A DNA stretch of 38,900 nt, from contig NZ_JAMQGM010000032.1 of the NCBI RefSeq assembly GCF_023703325.1, positions 1-38,900 of the forward strand. Direction: 5' to 3'. This stretch comes from Streptomyces meridianus. Lineage in GTDB: Bacteria > Actinomycetota > Actinomycetes > Streptomycetales > Streptomycetaceae. Within the stretch, counting starts at the first letter, position 1, and every line of letters starts with the position of its first letter. This document shows, one piece after another, positions 1-7,353 of the stretch. The notes beneath the pieces were generated by a model. It was not told the DNA's origin, ran no database searches, and saw only the letters and a list, made by a program, of their open reading frames with translations. The position numbers were made by a program, and so were the translations under genes.

Positions 1-41
1 TTGGTGATCAACCAGTTCAGATTCTGCGCCGCCTGGCTCAT
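1..41 (-). CDS. cvnB: Roadblock/LC7 conservon protein CvnB, N-terminal fragment cut by window edge
   Basis: Only the first 13 codons are present. They read MSQAAQNLNWLIT and then N at the edge, which is the characteristic N-terminus of the small roadblock/LC7 proteins (CvnB) of actinobacterial conservons. The ATG lies 9 bases past the stop codon of the sensor kinase gene at 51-3434 on the same strand, so the two are almost certainly co-transcribed. In the family, CvnB acts with the CvnA kinase, a DUF742 protein (CvnC) and a Ras-like GTPase (CvnD) in a membrane-associated complex. The last two would lie to the left of this window. Assignment rests on the N-terminal match and on position. Confidence 0.8.
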   Translation of the reverse strand, partial: MSQAAQNLNWLIT

Positions 42-50
42 CGGACTCAA

Positions 51-3000
51 CTAACGCTCCTGCTGGTAAGTGGGGCCAAAGCCGTGGTTTCCGTGGTCCG
101 GGCCGCTTCCTGCCTGGCGGCCCCGCTGGATACCCCGGCGGAGATTGGTCAGTCGGCCGCGCACGTCGTCGGGCGCGCGCGAGACCTGCGGACCGGTCTG
201 CTCGTTCTGCTGCTGTGCGGTTCCCGCCACCAGGTTGGCGCGGGGCACACGGCGGGGCAGACCGGAGGTGGTGATGCCGCCGGCCGCCGGCTGGCGGACC
301 CGCTCGGCCTGGCGGCCGAGCTCGTCATTGGGCGACGTGCGCCATACGGCACCGGTGTCGTCGATGTTGCGCGCCGGCTCACGGCGCGGCATCGCCGGGG
401 GCCCCTCGGGGGCCGGCGAACGCCGCTGCGGCGGGGGAGCCGGCTGGGAGGCGGCCTCCTCGCCACCTCGTGCTCCGCGGAACCAGTCCGACTCCAGAGC
501 CTCGAACAGCGGGGTGCGGCCGTCGCCCGGGCCCGTCGCCGGAGGCAGCGCGTCGTGCTCGGATGCGGGCCGCTGGTTCCGGTGCGGTTCCTGCTGCTGC
601 CTGCTGCCGCCGAAGTCGGGACGCGGGAAGGCGGCCGTGTCGCCGGGGCCGCCGAGCGACCCCCCGGCCGGCCCTGCGGCCTCGAAGTCGTTCTCGCGCT
701 TGGTGTTCCGGTCGTCACCCGAACCGTACGGGGCCTCGCGGTTCACCCGGGGATACCGGGAGGCGGCGCTCTCCTCGTCGTGTCCGCGCGGCTGCTCCGG
801 GGGCTCCGGAGCAGCCGGCGACCAGCCGTCCGCCGGGCCCGAGGAACCCCAGCTGGTGCCACCGTCCTGCCTGCCGCCGGAGGCGCCGGCACCGGCCGGT
901 CGGCTCGAGCTGCCGGGGAGTTCGGGCGCCGGACCGCGCTGAGGGAGCTGCGGACGTCCGTCCTGCTCCCGGCCGGACGCGGGCGGAGGAGTGGGTTGCG
1001 CAGCGCTCTCGCGCGGTGGCGGGCCGGAGCGGAAGAGCGAGTCGCCCGCGGGGTCCCTCGGCTTCGGGCCGTTCCGGGCACCCGGGCGGGACGGCAGCCC
1101 GCTGCCGGCGCGCCCCGGCCTGCTGTCCGCTCCCGTGGGCCCGGAACCGTCGCCCGGCGCCTGCGGACGGGGGTCGCCGCTCGACGGAAGCGCCGTGCGA
1201 TTGCCGCCCTGAACCTGTCCGCGGGGCTGCATGCCCGCGAGCCGGTTGCTGCCGGGGCCGCTCGCAGCACCGGTGCCGGTGCCGGCACCCGGGGGCCTTC
1301 CGGAGCCCTTCCGGCCGCCCTGCGCGACGTCGACCGGGAGCATGACGAGGGCCGTTGTGCCGCCGGAGTCGGACGGGCGCAGCTGGATGCGGATGCCGTG
1401 CCGCTGGGACAGCCGGCCGACCACGAACAGGCCCATGCGGCGCGAGACCGAGACATCCACCGTGGGCGGGCTGGCCAGCCGCTCGTTGATCGCGGAGAGG
1501 TCCTCCGGTGAGAGGCCGATACCGGTGTCGTGGATCTCGACCAGCACCCGGCCGTCGGGCAGAGCGTGTCCGGTCACCTTGACCTTGGTCTGCGGTGAGG
1601 AGAACGACGTCGCGTTCTCGAGCAGCTCGGCCACCAGGTGCACGAGGTCGTTGACGACCCGGCCCGCAACCTCGCTGGACGGAACCGAACTCAGTTCGAT
1701 CCGCTCGTACTGCTCCACCTCGGATGCCGCGGCGCGCAGCACGTCGACGAGCGGCACCGGGCGCGTCCAGCGGCGGCCGGGCTCCTCGCCCGCGAGGACG
1801 AGGAGGTTCTCGCCGTTCCGCCGCATGCGGGTCGCGAGGTGGTCGAGCTTGAACAGGCTGGAGAGCTGGTCCGGATCCGCCTCGCGGCTCTCCAGCTCGG
1901 ATATGAGCGACAGCTGGCGCTGAATGAGGCCCTGGCTGCGGCGCGAGAGGTTGGTGAACATCGCGTTGACGTTGCCCCGCAGGAGGGCCTGGTCCGCGGC
2001 CAGCCGGACCGCCTCGCGGTGCACGTCGTCGAAGGCCGCGGCCACCTTGCCGATCTCGTCCCGGCTGTGCACGCCGACCGACTCGACCGAGGTGTCGACG
2101 TCCTGCGGGTCGGACTCGGAGAGCTGGCGGACCAGTTCGGGCAGCCGCTTCTGCGAGACCTCCTGCGCGGTGTCCTGGAGCCTGCGCAGCGAGCGGACCA
2201 TGGAGCGGGCCACCACGAAGGCGCCGATGAGTGAGACGCCGAGGACTAGCAGGATGACGACACCGTTGAGGATCGCGTCCCGCTTCGTCTCCGAGCGAAG
2301 CTGGCGCGCCTTCTGATCCATCTCGGACAGAAGGGTCTGCTCGATGCGCGACATCTCCTCGAGCTTCGTGCTGTCCGAGTCGTACCAGTCCTTGTAGGAC
2401 CGGTTCTCCTTCGAGATCTCGCTGTTGGGCTTCAGCATCCGGGCGGCGTACGTGTCCGCGAGGATGATCTCGGAGTTGCCGCCCTGCTCCAGGGCCTGCA
2501 ACAGCTCCTGGGAGGTCGACGTGCCGTCGTAGATCTCGATGAACTGGTCGAGCGCCGAGTTCTCGCTGAGCAGGGCCGACTGGCCGTACAGCCGGTCGCT
2601 CGTGGAGAGCTTGGGCTTCGGCTCGTGGGCGAGACCGGCGCTGATGACCGCGCGCTGGATGGACGCGTACTCCTTGGCGGAGGAGAACGCGGCCAGCGCG
2701 CGGGTACTGCGGATCATCTCGCTGTTGCTGGTGGCCTGCGCCATGTCCTGGGACAGCGAGAGCAGGGCCTTGATGAGTTCGTCGTAACTGTTGACGGTCT
2801 GCGCGACGTACGCGTCGTCCTTGTACGCGTTGGCGCGAATCGTCTTGATCTTGTCCAGCTGCTGGAGGATGTTGACCAGGGAGGAGTTGACGCCCACCAG
2901 GGCGTCGCTGTCCGAGGACTTGATCTGCTCGGTGGCGTCCTCGAACGCCTTCATCTCGCGGTCGGTCACCTGACGCGGGTAGGCCACGTCGTCGTTCCGG

Positions 3001-3434
3001 GAGTCACCCGCCGCAAGCGGTCCGGCCGAGTGGTCGCGCTCCTCCTGGAGCGCGGAGGCCAGCTCGGTCGCCTGCTTGGTCATCTCGGTCAGCAGCTTCA
3101 TGTTGTCGAGCTGCTCGAGGTTGGTCATCGACGTGCTGATGCGCAGACCGCCGAGACTCGTCGCCGCCACCACGGGCAGGGCCAGCAGCGAGACCAGGCG
3201 GGTGCTGATGCGCCAGTTGCGCAGGGCCATGCGGGAACCCGGGCCGGCGGGAGTGCTGGTTTTGCGCCGCGCGCGGGCGTCGTCGCCGGGCGTGCCTCTG
3301 CGCCCGGAGCGGTCCGCGTTCGGATCCTCCGCGTCGATGTTATGGGTGCGCACAGGCGAAGAGCCACGGTCGGTCCCACCGCGCAGCTCCGGGTCCGCCG
3401 CAGCGCTGTCTTCCCTCTTGAAACGTCCCTGCAC
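51..3434 (-). CDS. cvnA: Conservon sensor histidine kinase-like protein (CvnA type) with NIT-like sensor domain
   Basis: Membrane sensor with a histidine-kinase-type ATPase domain, about 1127 residues from the GTG at 3434. Residues 1-78 are polar and probably cytoplasmic. A first membrane segment lies near 80-98, followed by about 290 extracytoplasmic residues beginning like a nitrate/nitrite-sensing (NIT) domain (ELASALQEERDHSAG). A second membrane segment is near 385-410, then a HAMP-like linker, an atypical dimerisation helix (LFKLDHLATRMRRNGENLL), and an HATPase domain with N box ELLENATSF and G1 box DTGIGLS near 600-645. The last 400 or so residues are Pro/Gly/Arg-rich and probably disordered. 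The GTG start is preceded by AGAGG. The frame stays open up to an ATG at 3578, and an ATG at 3230 just before the first membrane segment is a shorter alternative. The cvnB start follows directly. The ligand is unknown. Confidence 0.88.
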   Translation of the reverse strand: MQGRFKREDSAAADPELRGGTDRGSSPVRTHNIDAEDPNADRSGRRGTPGDDARARRKTSTPAGPGSRMALRNWRISTRLVSLLALPVVAATSLGGLRISTSMTNLEQLDNMKLLTEMTKQATELASALQEERDHSAGPLAAGDSRNDDVAYPRQVTDREMKAFEDATEQIKSSDSDALVGVNSSLVNILQQLDKIKTIRANAYKDDAYVAQTVNSYDELIKALLSLSQDMAQATSNSEMIRSTRALAAFSSAKEYASIQRAVISAGLAHEPKPKLSTSDRLYGQSALLSENSALDQFIEIYDGTSTSQELLQALEQGGNSEIILADTYAARMLKPNSEISKENRSYKDWYDSDSTKLEEMSRIEQTLLSEMDQKARQLRSETKRDAILNGVVILLVLGVSLIGAFVVARSMVRSLRRLQDTAQEVSQKRLPELVRQLSESDPQDVDTSVESVGVHSRDEIGKVAAAFDDVHREAVRLAADQALLRGNVNAMFTNLSRRSQGLIQRQLSLISELESREADPDQLSSLFKLDHLATRMRRNGENLLVLAGEEPGRRWTRPVPLVDVLRAAASEVEQYERIELSSVPSSEVAGRVVNDLVHLVAELLENATSFSSPQTKVKVTGHALPDGRVLVEIHDTGIGLSPEDLSAINERLASPPTVDVSVSRRMGLFVVGRLSQRHGIRIQLRPSDSGGTTALVMLPVDVAQGGRKGSGRPPGAGTGTGAASGPGSNRLAGMQPRGQVQGGNRTALPSSGDPRPQAPGDGSGPTGADSRPGRAGSGLPSRPGARNGPKPRDPAGDSLFRSGPPPRESAAQPTPPPASGREQDGRPQLPQRGPAPELPGSSSRPAGAGASGGRQDGGTSWGSSGPADGWSPAAPEPPEQPRGHDEESAASRYPRVNREAPYGSGDDRNTKRENDFEAAGPAGGSLGGPGDTAAFPRPDFGGSRQQQEPHRNQRPASEHDALPPATGPGDGRTPLFEALESDWFRGARGGEEAASQPAPPPQRRSPAPEGPPAMPRREPARNIDDTGAVWRTSPNDELGRQAERVRQPAAGGITTSGLPRRVPRANLVAGTAQQQNEQTGPQVSRAPDDVRGRLTNLRRGIQRGRQAGSGPDHGNHGFGPTYQQER

Positions 3435-4006
3435 TAGCGTCGCAACCTCTGGACCAGGCGTTCCCCCGGGTGAACGGTGGAACGGTGTCGAGTCGTGGGG
3501 ACGGGCCCCGTTGTCGGTCGTGAGTAGACCGGCGCGAGCCTCCCCCTTCCACCACCGCCTGGCGCTGCTCTGCGCCACTTGCGCGCCGGATGATTACGCG
3601 GCGGTCCGAGGAATTCCAGCACAGTGCTGCATCTGCAACAAGGCCGGTGGGTCGAGTGCTCGAAGTCGTCACACTGTGTGGGAAATGGATGACCATGTGT
3701 AGGAACGGTTGGTGCACGGTGTTGTCGATTCCGGACTTTTGCCCACGACCCGGTCGACCCGGATGGGACCTGCGTGGAAGTCGCTCGGATGTGAATGGTG
3801 CGCTTCGGTCAGGATTTGCCGGATTCCGGAGGTCTGCGCAGCGCGGCGTTATGCGGCTTTTGTCGGTGAGTTGGTGAGTAAAATCACACGCCGGGCGACG
3901 CTTTCCGCTGAGATCCCAAGGGAATGGCGCGTCTAGCCTTTCGCTTGACACGGATGTCGGAAACGACAGCCGACCCGAATCCCGAACAGCTACGAGGCAG
4001 ACACCG
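3435..4006. other. Intergenic region upstream of cvnA and the ANPRRT mini-protein
   Basis: About 570 bases between divergent genes with no reading frame I can support as a gene. It holds two short inverted repeats sharing a CACnGTG core (CAGCAC-A-GTGCTG at 3617-3629 and CACAC-T-GTGTG at 3670-3680). A good -10-like hexamer TAAAAT is at 3879-3884, reading towards the gene at 4007, but it has no clear -35. For the minus strand, TTGTTG-N17-TGGAAT overlaps the first inverted repeat and is a weak candidate cvnA promoter. The A/T content rises towards 3880-3950, as is usual near streptomycete promoters. Confidence 0.5.
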
Positions 4007-4189
4007 GTGAAGACGATGATGTTCCGCAACATAGCCAACCCGCGCCGCACCACTCTCGCCCACCTCGTGGACGCCGAGGAGTCCGGCCCCGTCGGCTACG
4101 TCGTGGAGCAGCGTGAGGAGGCGCGAGTCCTGCCGACGCAGACAGCCAACCCGCGCCGGACCGTTCTGATGGACGTGCCGCAGGGCTGA
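4007..4189 (+). CDS. Small protein with duplicated ANPRRT motif, function unknown
   Basis: A 60-residue protein starting at GTG 4007, preceded by GAGGCAG about 8 bases upstream. An internal ATG pair at codons 4-5 is an alternative start. The sequence has no membrane segment or signal peptide. Its striking feature is a repeated block near each end: IANPRRTTLAHL near residue 9 and TANPRRTVLMDV near residue 46, linked by an acidic stretch (DAEESGPVGYVVEQREEARV). At DNA level the two copies share 15 identical bases at 4033-4047 and 4144-4158, exactly 37 codons apart. It lies between the divergent conservon and the FAH gene and ends in a strong hairpin, so it is probably a single-gene transcript. 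I do not recognise the family. It could be a peptide precursor, a small binding protein or a regulator. Confidence 0.7.
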   Translation: MKTMMFRNIANPRRTTLAHLVDAEESGPVGYVVEQREEARVLPTQTANPRRTVLMDVPQG

Positions 4190-4198
4190 CCTGTTCTC

Positions 4199-4242
4199 GG
4201 GGCGGCAGGGGCGGGACGGTGTGTGACCGGCCGCCCCGCCCC
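4199..4242 (+). terminator. Hairpin terminator after the ANPRRT mini-protein
   Basis: Ten bases after the stop codon a long GC stem can form. GGGGC (4199-4203) pairs with GCCCC (4238-4242), GGGGCGG (4208-4214) with CCGCCCC (4231-4237), and CGG (4217-4219) with CCG (4227-4229), around a TGTGTGA loop. There is no T-run, which is common in Streptomyces. Confidence 0.5.
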
Positions 4243-4312
4243 GCGATGCGAACGCCGGGCGTTAGCCTGGAGCGTCAGCATCCGGCCAGTCAGTGAGGGG
4301 CAGCTGCTTCCC

Positions 4313-5095
4313 GTGCGCATCGCCAGGTTCTCCATCGACGGCAACGTCGCCTTCGGTGTCGTGGAAGGCGACCCGTCCGATCCGGACGGGCCCGTTCTCG
4401 ACATCATCAAGGGGCATCCTTTCGCCGAGTTCGAGCGCTCGGGGAAAAGGGTCCCGATGGCCAAGGTCCGGATGCTCCCGCCCGTGCTCCCCAACAAGGT
4501 CGTGGCCATCGGCCGCAACTATGCGGAGCACGCCGCCGAGCTCGGGCAGACGGTTCCGGACGTGCCCATCACGTTCTTCAAGCCGTCGACCGCGGTGACC
4601 GGGCCCGGCGACCCGGTCGTGTACCCCTCGTTCTCGAGCGAGGTGGACCACGAGGCCGAGCTGGCCGTCGTCATCGGGCGCATGTGCCGCGAGGTGCCGC
4701 GCGAGCGGGTGCAGGACGTCGTCCTCGGCTACACCTGCGCCAACGACGTGACCGCGCGGGACGTCCAGCGCAGCGAGTCGCAGTGGGCACGCGCCAAGGG
4801 CTTCGACACCTCCTGTCCACTCGGCCCCTGGATCGAGACCGAACTGGACCCGTCGGACCTGGGCATCATGTGCACGGTCAACGGCGAACAGCGCCAGCTC
4901 GGCCGCACCAGCGAGATGGTCCGTTCCATCGCCGACCTGGTCGTCCACATCACCGAGGCGATGACCCTGCTGCCCGGCGACGTCATCCTCACCGGCACCC
5001 CGGCCGGGGTCGGCCCGCTCAACGTCGGCGATGAGGTCGCCGTCACCATCGAAGGCATCGGCACTCTCACCAACAAGGTGATCAAGCGTGACTAG
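4313..5095 (+). CDS. Fumarylacetoacetate hydrolase (FAH) family protein
   Basis: Predicted cytosolic metal-dependent enzyme of 260 residues, of the FAH superfamily. Members cleave or decarboxylate/isomerise beta-diketo acids; the substrate cannot be told from sequence. The N-terminal 60 residues form the small domain typical of the short bacterial members (RIARFSIDGNVAFGVVEG). Next come AIGRNYAEHAAELG, the metal-binding block DHEAELAVVIGR, then GYTCANDVTARDVQ and GFDTSCPLGPWI, and finally LLPGDVILTGTPAGVG. The GTG at 4313 is preferred because GAGGGG lies 13 to 18 bases upstream and MRIARFS is the usual family start. The frame is open further up to 4223. The stop overlaps the gltX start by 8 bases, so the two genes are probably translationally coupled. 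Confidence 0.9.
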   Translation: MRIARFSIDGNVAFGVVEGDPSDPDGPVLDIIKGHPFAEFERSGKRVPMAKVRMLPPVLPNKVVAIGRNYAEHAAELGQTVPDVPITFFKPSTAVTGPGDPVVYPSFSSEVDHEAELAVVIGRMCREVPRERVQDVVLGYTCANDVTARDVQRSESQWARAKGFDTSCPLGPWIETELDPSDLGIMCTVNGEQRQLGRTSEMVRSIADLVVHITEAMTLLPGDVILTGTPAGVGPLNVGDEVAVTIEGIGTLTNKVIKRD

Positions 5096-6563
5096 CGCAC
5101 CCGTACGTGTACGTTTCTGTCCCTCCCCGACCGGCAATCCCCATGTGGGTCTGGTCCGAACCGCGCTCTTCAACTGGGCGTTCGCCCGGCACCACGGCGG
5201 CACGCTGGTGTTCCGCATCGAGGACACCGACGCGGCCCGCGACTCCGAGGAGTCGTACCGGCAACTGCTGGACGCGATGCGCTGGCTGGGCTTCGACTGG
5301 GACGAGGGCCCCGAGGTCGGCGGCCCGCACGAGCCCTACCGGCAGTCGCAGCGCATGGACCTCTACCGCGATGTCGCCCGCCGCCTCCAGGACGCCGGGT
5401 TCGCGTACGAGTGCTTCTGCACCACCGAGGAGCTCGACGCCCGCCGTGAGGCGGCGCGGGCCGCAGGCAAGCCGTCCGGTTACGACGGCACGTGCCGCAC
5501 ACTGACGGCCGGGCAGATCGAGGCATACCGGGCCGAGGGGCGCCCGGCGATCGTCCGGTTCCGGATGCCCGACGAGCCGATCACCTTTACCGACCTGGTG
5601 CGCGGTGAACTGACCTTCTCGCCCGAGAACGTCTCGGACTACGGCATCGTGCGGGCGAACGGGGCCCCGCTCTACACGCTCGTCAACCCGGTGGACGATG
5701 CGCTGATGGAGATCACGCACGTGCTGCGCGGCGAGGACCTGCTGTCGTCGACCCCGCGGCAGATCGCGCTCTACGCGGCTCTGGCCGACATCGGAGTCGG
5801 CAACGGCACGACCCCCCGGTTCGGCCACCTGCCGTACGTCATGGGCGAGGGCAACAAGAAGCTCTCCAAGCGGGACCCGCAGTCCTCGCTCAATCTGTAC
5901 CGGGAGCGGGGCTTCCTGCCCGCCGGGCTGCTCAACTACCTCTCGCTGCTGGGCTGGTCGCTCGCCGAGGACCGCGACATCTTCACGATGGACGAGATGG
6001 TCGCCGCCTTCGACATCAGCGGCGTCAACGCCAACCCGGCGCGGTTCGACCTCAAGAAGTGCGAGGCCATCAACGCCACGCACATCCGGCAGATGCCGAC
6101 GGAGGAGTTCGCCGCTGCCTGCGAGCCGTGGCTGCGGGACCCGCACGCCCCGTGGAAGCCGGAGGCCTTCGACGCCGCCGCCTTCGCGGAACTGGCTCCG
6201 CTGGCGCAGACGCGTCTGACGGTCCTCTCCGACATCACCGCCAATGTCGACTTCCTGTTCCTCGACGAGCCGGTCGACGACGAGGCCTCGTGGAACAAGG
6301 CGATGAAGGAGGGTTCGGACGCTCTGCTGCGCACCGCGCGGGCGAAACTCGCCGACGCCGAGTGGAACGCCGAGGCGCTCAAGACGGCCGTCGTCGAGGC
6401 CGGCGAGGAGCACGGCCTGAAGCTGGGCAAGGCGCAGGCGCCGGTCCGGGTCGCCGTGACCGGCCGGACGGTCGGCCTGCCGCTCTTCGAGTCCCTCGAG
6501 GTGCTCGGGCGGGAGCGCACGCTGGCCCGTATCGACGCCGCGCTGGCCCGGCTTGTGGCTTAG
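5088..6563 (+). CDS. gltX: Glutamyl-tRNA synthetase
   Basis: Cytosolic class I aminoacyl-tRNA synthetase, 491 residues, the normal length. It attaches glutamate to tRNA-Glu. Like other actinobacterial GluRS it is expected to be non-discriminating, charging tRNA-Gln with Glu for later amidation by GatCAB; this is family knowledge, not visible here. Motifs: the HIGH-like signature in CPSPTGNPHVG at residues 11-21, FRIEDTDAARDSEES, the KMSKS counterpart KKLSKRD near 256-262, and a C-terminal anticodon-binding region (from about 320). The GTG start overlaps the preceding FAH stop by 8 bases. Downstream lies a cluster of tRNA-Gln and tRNA-Glu genes, its expected substrates. Confidence 0.97.
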   Translation: MTSAPVRVRFCPSPTGNPHVGLVRTALFNWAFARHHGGTLVFRIEDTDAARDSEESYRQLLDAMRWLGFDWDEGPEVGGPHEPYRQSQRMDLYRDVARRLQDAGFAYECFCTTEELDARREAARAAGKPSGYDGTCRTLTAGQIEAYRAEGRPAIVRFRMPDEPITFTDLVRGELTFSPENVSDYGIVRANGAPLYTLVNPVDDALMEITHVLRGEDLLSSTPRQIALYAALADIGVGNGTTPRFGHLPYVMGEGNKKLSKRDPQSSLNLYRERGFLPAGLLNYLSLLGWSLAEDRDIFTMDEMVAAFDISGVNANPARFDLKKCEAINATHIRQMPTEEFAAACEPWLRDPHAPWKPEAFDAAAFAELAPLAQTRLTVLSDITANVDFLFLDEPVDDEASWNKAMKEGSDALLRTARAKLADAEWNAEALKTAVVEAGEEHGLKLGKAQAPVRVAVTGRTVGLPLFESLEVLGRERTLARIDAALARLVA

Positions 6564-6664
6564 GGCGCGGAAGCGCGACCGGGTTCCGAGTCCTGGCGGC
6601 CGGCTTCGTAGGCCGGACCGTCGCCGGTGCGGCCACGGACGGACGACCGCGCTGTGTATCGGTT

Positions 6665-6693
6665 TTGGAGGGCAGTCCGGCATCGGGTAATGT
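6665..6693 (+). promoter_or_regulatory. Candidate promoter for the tRNA cluster
   Basis: TTGGAG at 6665-6670, a 17-base spacer and TAATGT at 6688-6693 match the vegetative sigma (HrdB-type) consensus well. The expected start near 6700 gives a leader of about 80 bases before the first tRNA. It sits 100 bases after the gltX stop, so the tRNAs need not depend on read-through from gltX. Confidence 0.6.
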
Positions 6694-6751
6694 TCTTCCT
6701 GCGCCGCCCGAGAGGGCTGAGAGGCCTGGTTCAACCGGCGCAGCAGAACAG

Positions 6752-6769
6752 AACCCCCCGGCGGGGGTT
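6752..6769 (+). terminator. Terminator-like hairpin between gltX and the first tRNA
   Basis: AACCCCC (6752-6758), loop CGGC, GGGGGTT (6763-6769), followed by GTGTTTTGG. It ends 9 bases before the first tRNA gene. It could terminate gltX transcripts, but it lies inside the leader expected from the promoter at 6665, so it may instead be a processing or attenuation structure. Confidence 0.5.
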
Positions 6770-6778
6770 GTGTTTTGG

Positions 6779-6850
6779 TGGGGTATGGTGTAATTGGCAG
6801 CACGAGTGATTCTGGTTCACTTAGTCTAGGTTCGAGTCCTGGTACCCCAG
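6779..6850 (+). tRNA. tRNA-Gln (CTG)
   Basis: 72-nt cloverleaf. The acceptor stem TGGGGTA pairs with TACCCCA, followed by discriminator G. The anticodon stem AGTGA/TCACT encloses loop TTCTGGT with anticodon CTG, and the T arm contains GGTTCGAGTCC. The weak U1-A72 first pair is typical of tRNA-Gln. CCA is not encoded. It reads CAG codons, the main Gln codon in GC-rich genomes. Confidence 0.95.
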
Positions 6851-6888
6851 CAGGATTTCCCTTTCGGGGAGTCTTGATCGCAGTGCAA

Positions 6889-6961
6889 GCCCCCGTTGTG
6901 TAGCGGCCTAGCACGCCGCCCTCTCAAGGCGGTAGCGCCGGTTCGAATCCGGTCGGGGGTA
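6889..6961 (+). tRNA. tRNA-Glu (CTC), copy 1
   Basis: 73-nt cloverleaf. The acceptor stem GCCCCCG pairs with CGGGGGT, with discriminator A. The anticodon stem CCGCC/GGCGG holds loop CTCTCAA with anticodon CTC, and the T arm reads GGTTCGAATCC. CCA is not encoded. It is identical in sequence to the copies at 7051 and 7242 and reads GAG codons. Confidence 0.96.
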
Positions 6962-7050
6962 CAGATCCTTGAACACTGTCGCTTTCGGGTTCTCCCGGAT
7001 GCAGACGATGTGACACCGCTTGTTTCGTGTCGTGGTAAAGGATCGCTAGG

Positions 7051-7123
7051 GCCCCCGTTGTGTAGCGGCCTAGCACGCCGCCCTCTCAAGGCGGTAGCGC
7101 CGGTTCGAATCCGGTCGGGGGTA
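7051..7123 (+). tRNA. tRNA-Glu (CTC), copy 2
   Basis: Same 73-nt sequence as the copy at 6889-6961, with anticodon CTC in loop CTCTCAA and discriminator A. The spacer before it (6962-7050) is unrelated to the one before copy 1, so the tandem array did not arise by a recent whole-unit duplication. Confidence 0.96.
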
Positions 7124-7136
7124 CTGGTTCATACCA

Positions 7137-7208
7137 TGGGCTATGGTGTAATTGGCAGCACGAGTGATTCTGGTTCATTTAGTCTAGGTTCGAGTCCTGG
7201 TAGCCCAG
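7137..7208 (+). tRNA. tRNA-Gln (CTG), second gene
   Basis: 72-nt cloverleaf differing from the gene at 6779 in few places. The acceptor stem TGGGCTA pairs with TAGCCCA, so one G-C pair is changed to C-G on both strands. The anticodon stem is AGTGA/TCATT, with one G-T wobble. Anticodon CTG, discriminator G, CCA not encoded. Confidence 0.95.
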
Positions 7209-7241
7209 CGTGTGAGTTTCTCCGGGAACATCACTCACCAA

Positions 7242-7314
7242 GCCCCCGTTGTGTAGCGGCCTAGCACGCCGCCCTCTCAAGGCGGTAGCGCCGGTTCGAA
7301 TCCGGTCGGGGGTA
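7242..7314 (+). tRNA. tRNA-Glu (CTC), copy 3
   Basis: Third identical 73-nt tRNA-Glu gene with anticodon CTC, the last of the five-gene array. A strong terminator hairpin starts 8 bases downstream, so the array ends here. Confidence 0.96.
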
Positions 7315-7321
7315 CGCCCGC

Positions 7322-7353
7322 GGAAAAGCCCCTCCCGACGGAGGGGCTTTTCC
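7322..7353 (+). terminator. Rho-independent terminator of the tRNA array
   Basis: A perfect 14-bp stem, GGAAAAGCCCCTCC (7322-7335), loop CGAC, GGAGGGGCTTTTCC (7340-7353), is followed by CTTTTCTG. It has the classic layout with an A-run before and a T-run in and after the stem. Confidence 0.88.

Noticed and set aside
6701..6745. Possible TPP riboswitch, because of GGGCTGAGAGG in the tRNA leader
   Set aside because: The rest of the thi-box (the second conserved helix and its CUGAUC-like part) is missing and the element is too short. Thiamine genes here have no such leader either.
5082..6914. A 610-codon minus-strand frame opposite gltX that runs into a tRNA gene
   Set aside because: Antisense shadow of gltX. 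It also crosses the tRNA-Gln gene and a terminator-like hairpin, which a real gene would not do.
6889..7314. Repeated 73-base units with spacers, considered as a CRISPR-like array
   Set aside because: The repeats fold as tRNA-Glu with all conserved tRNA features. The spacers vary in length and two contain tRNA-Gln genes or junk.
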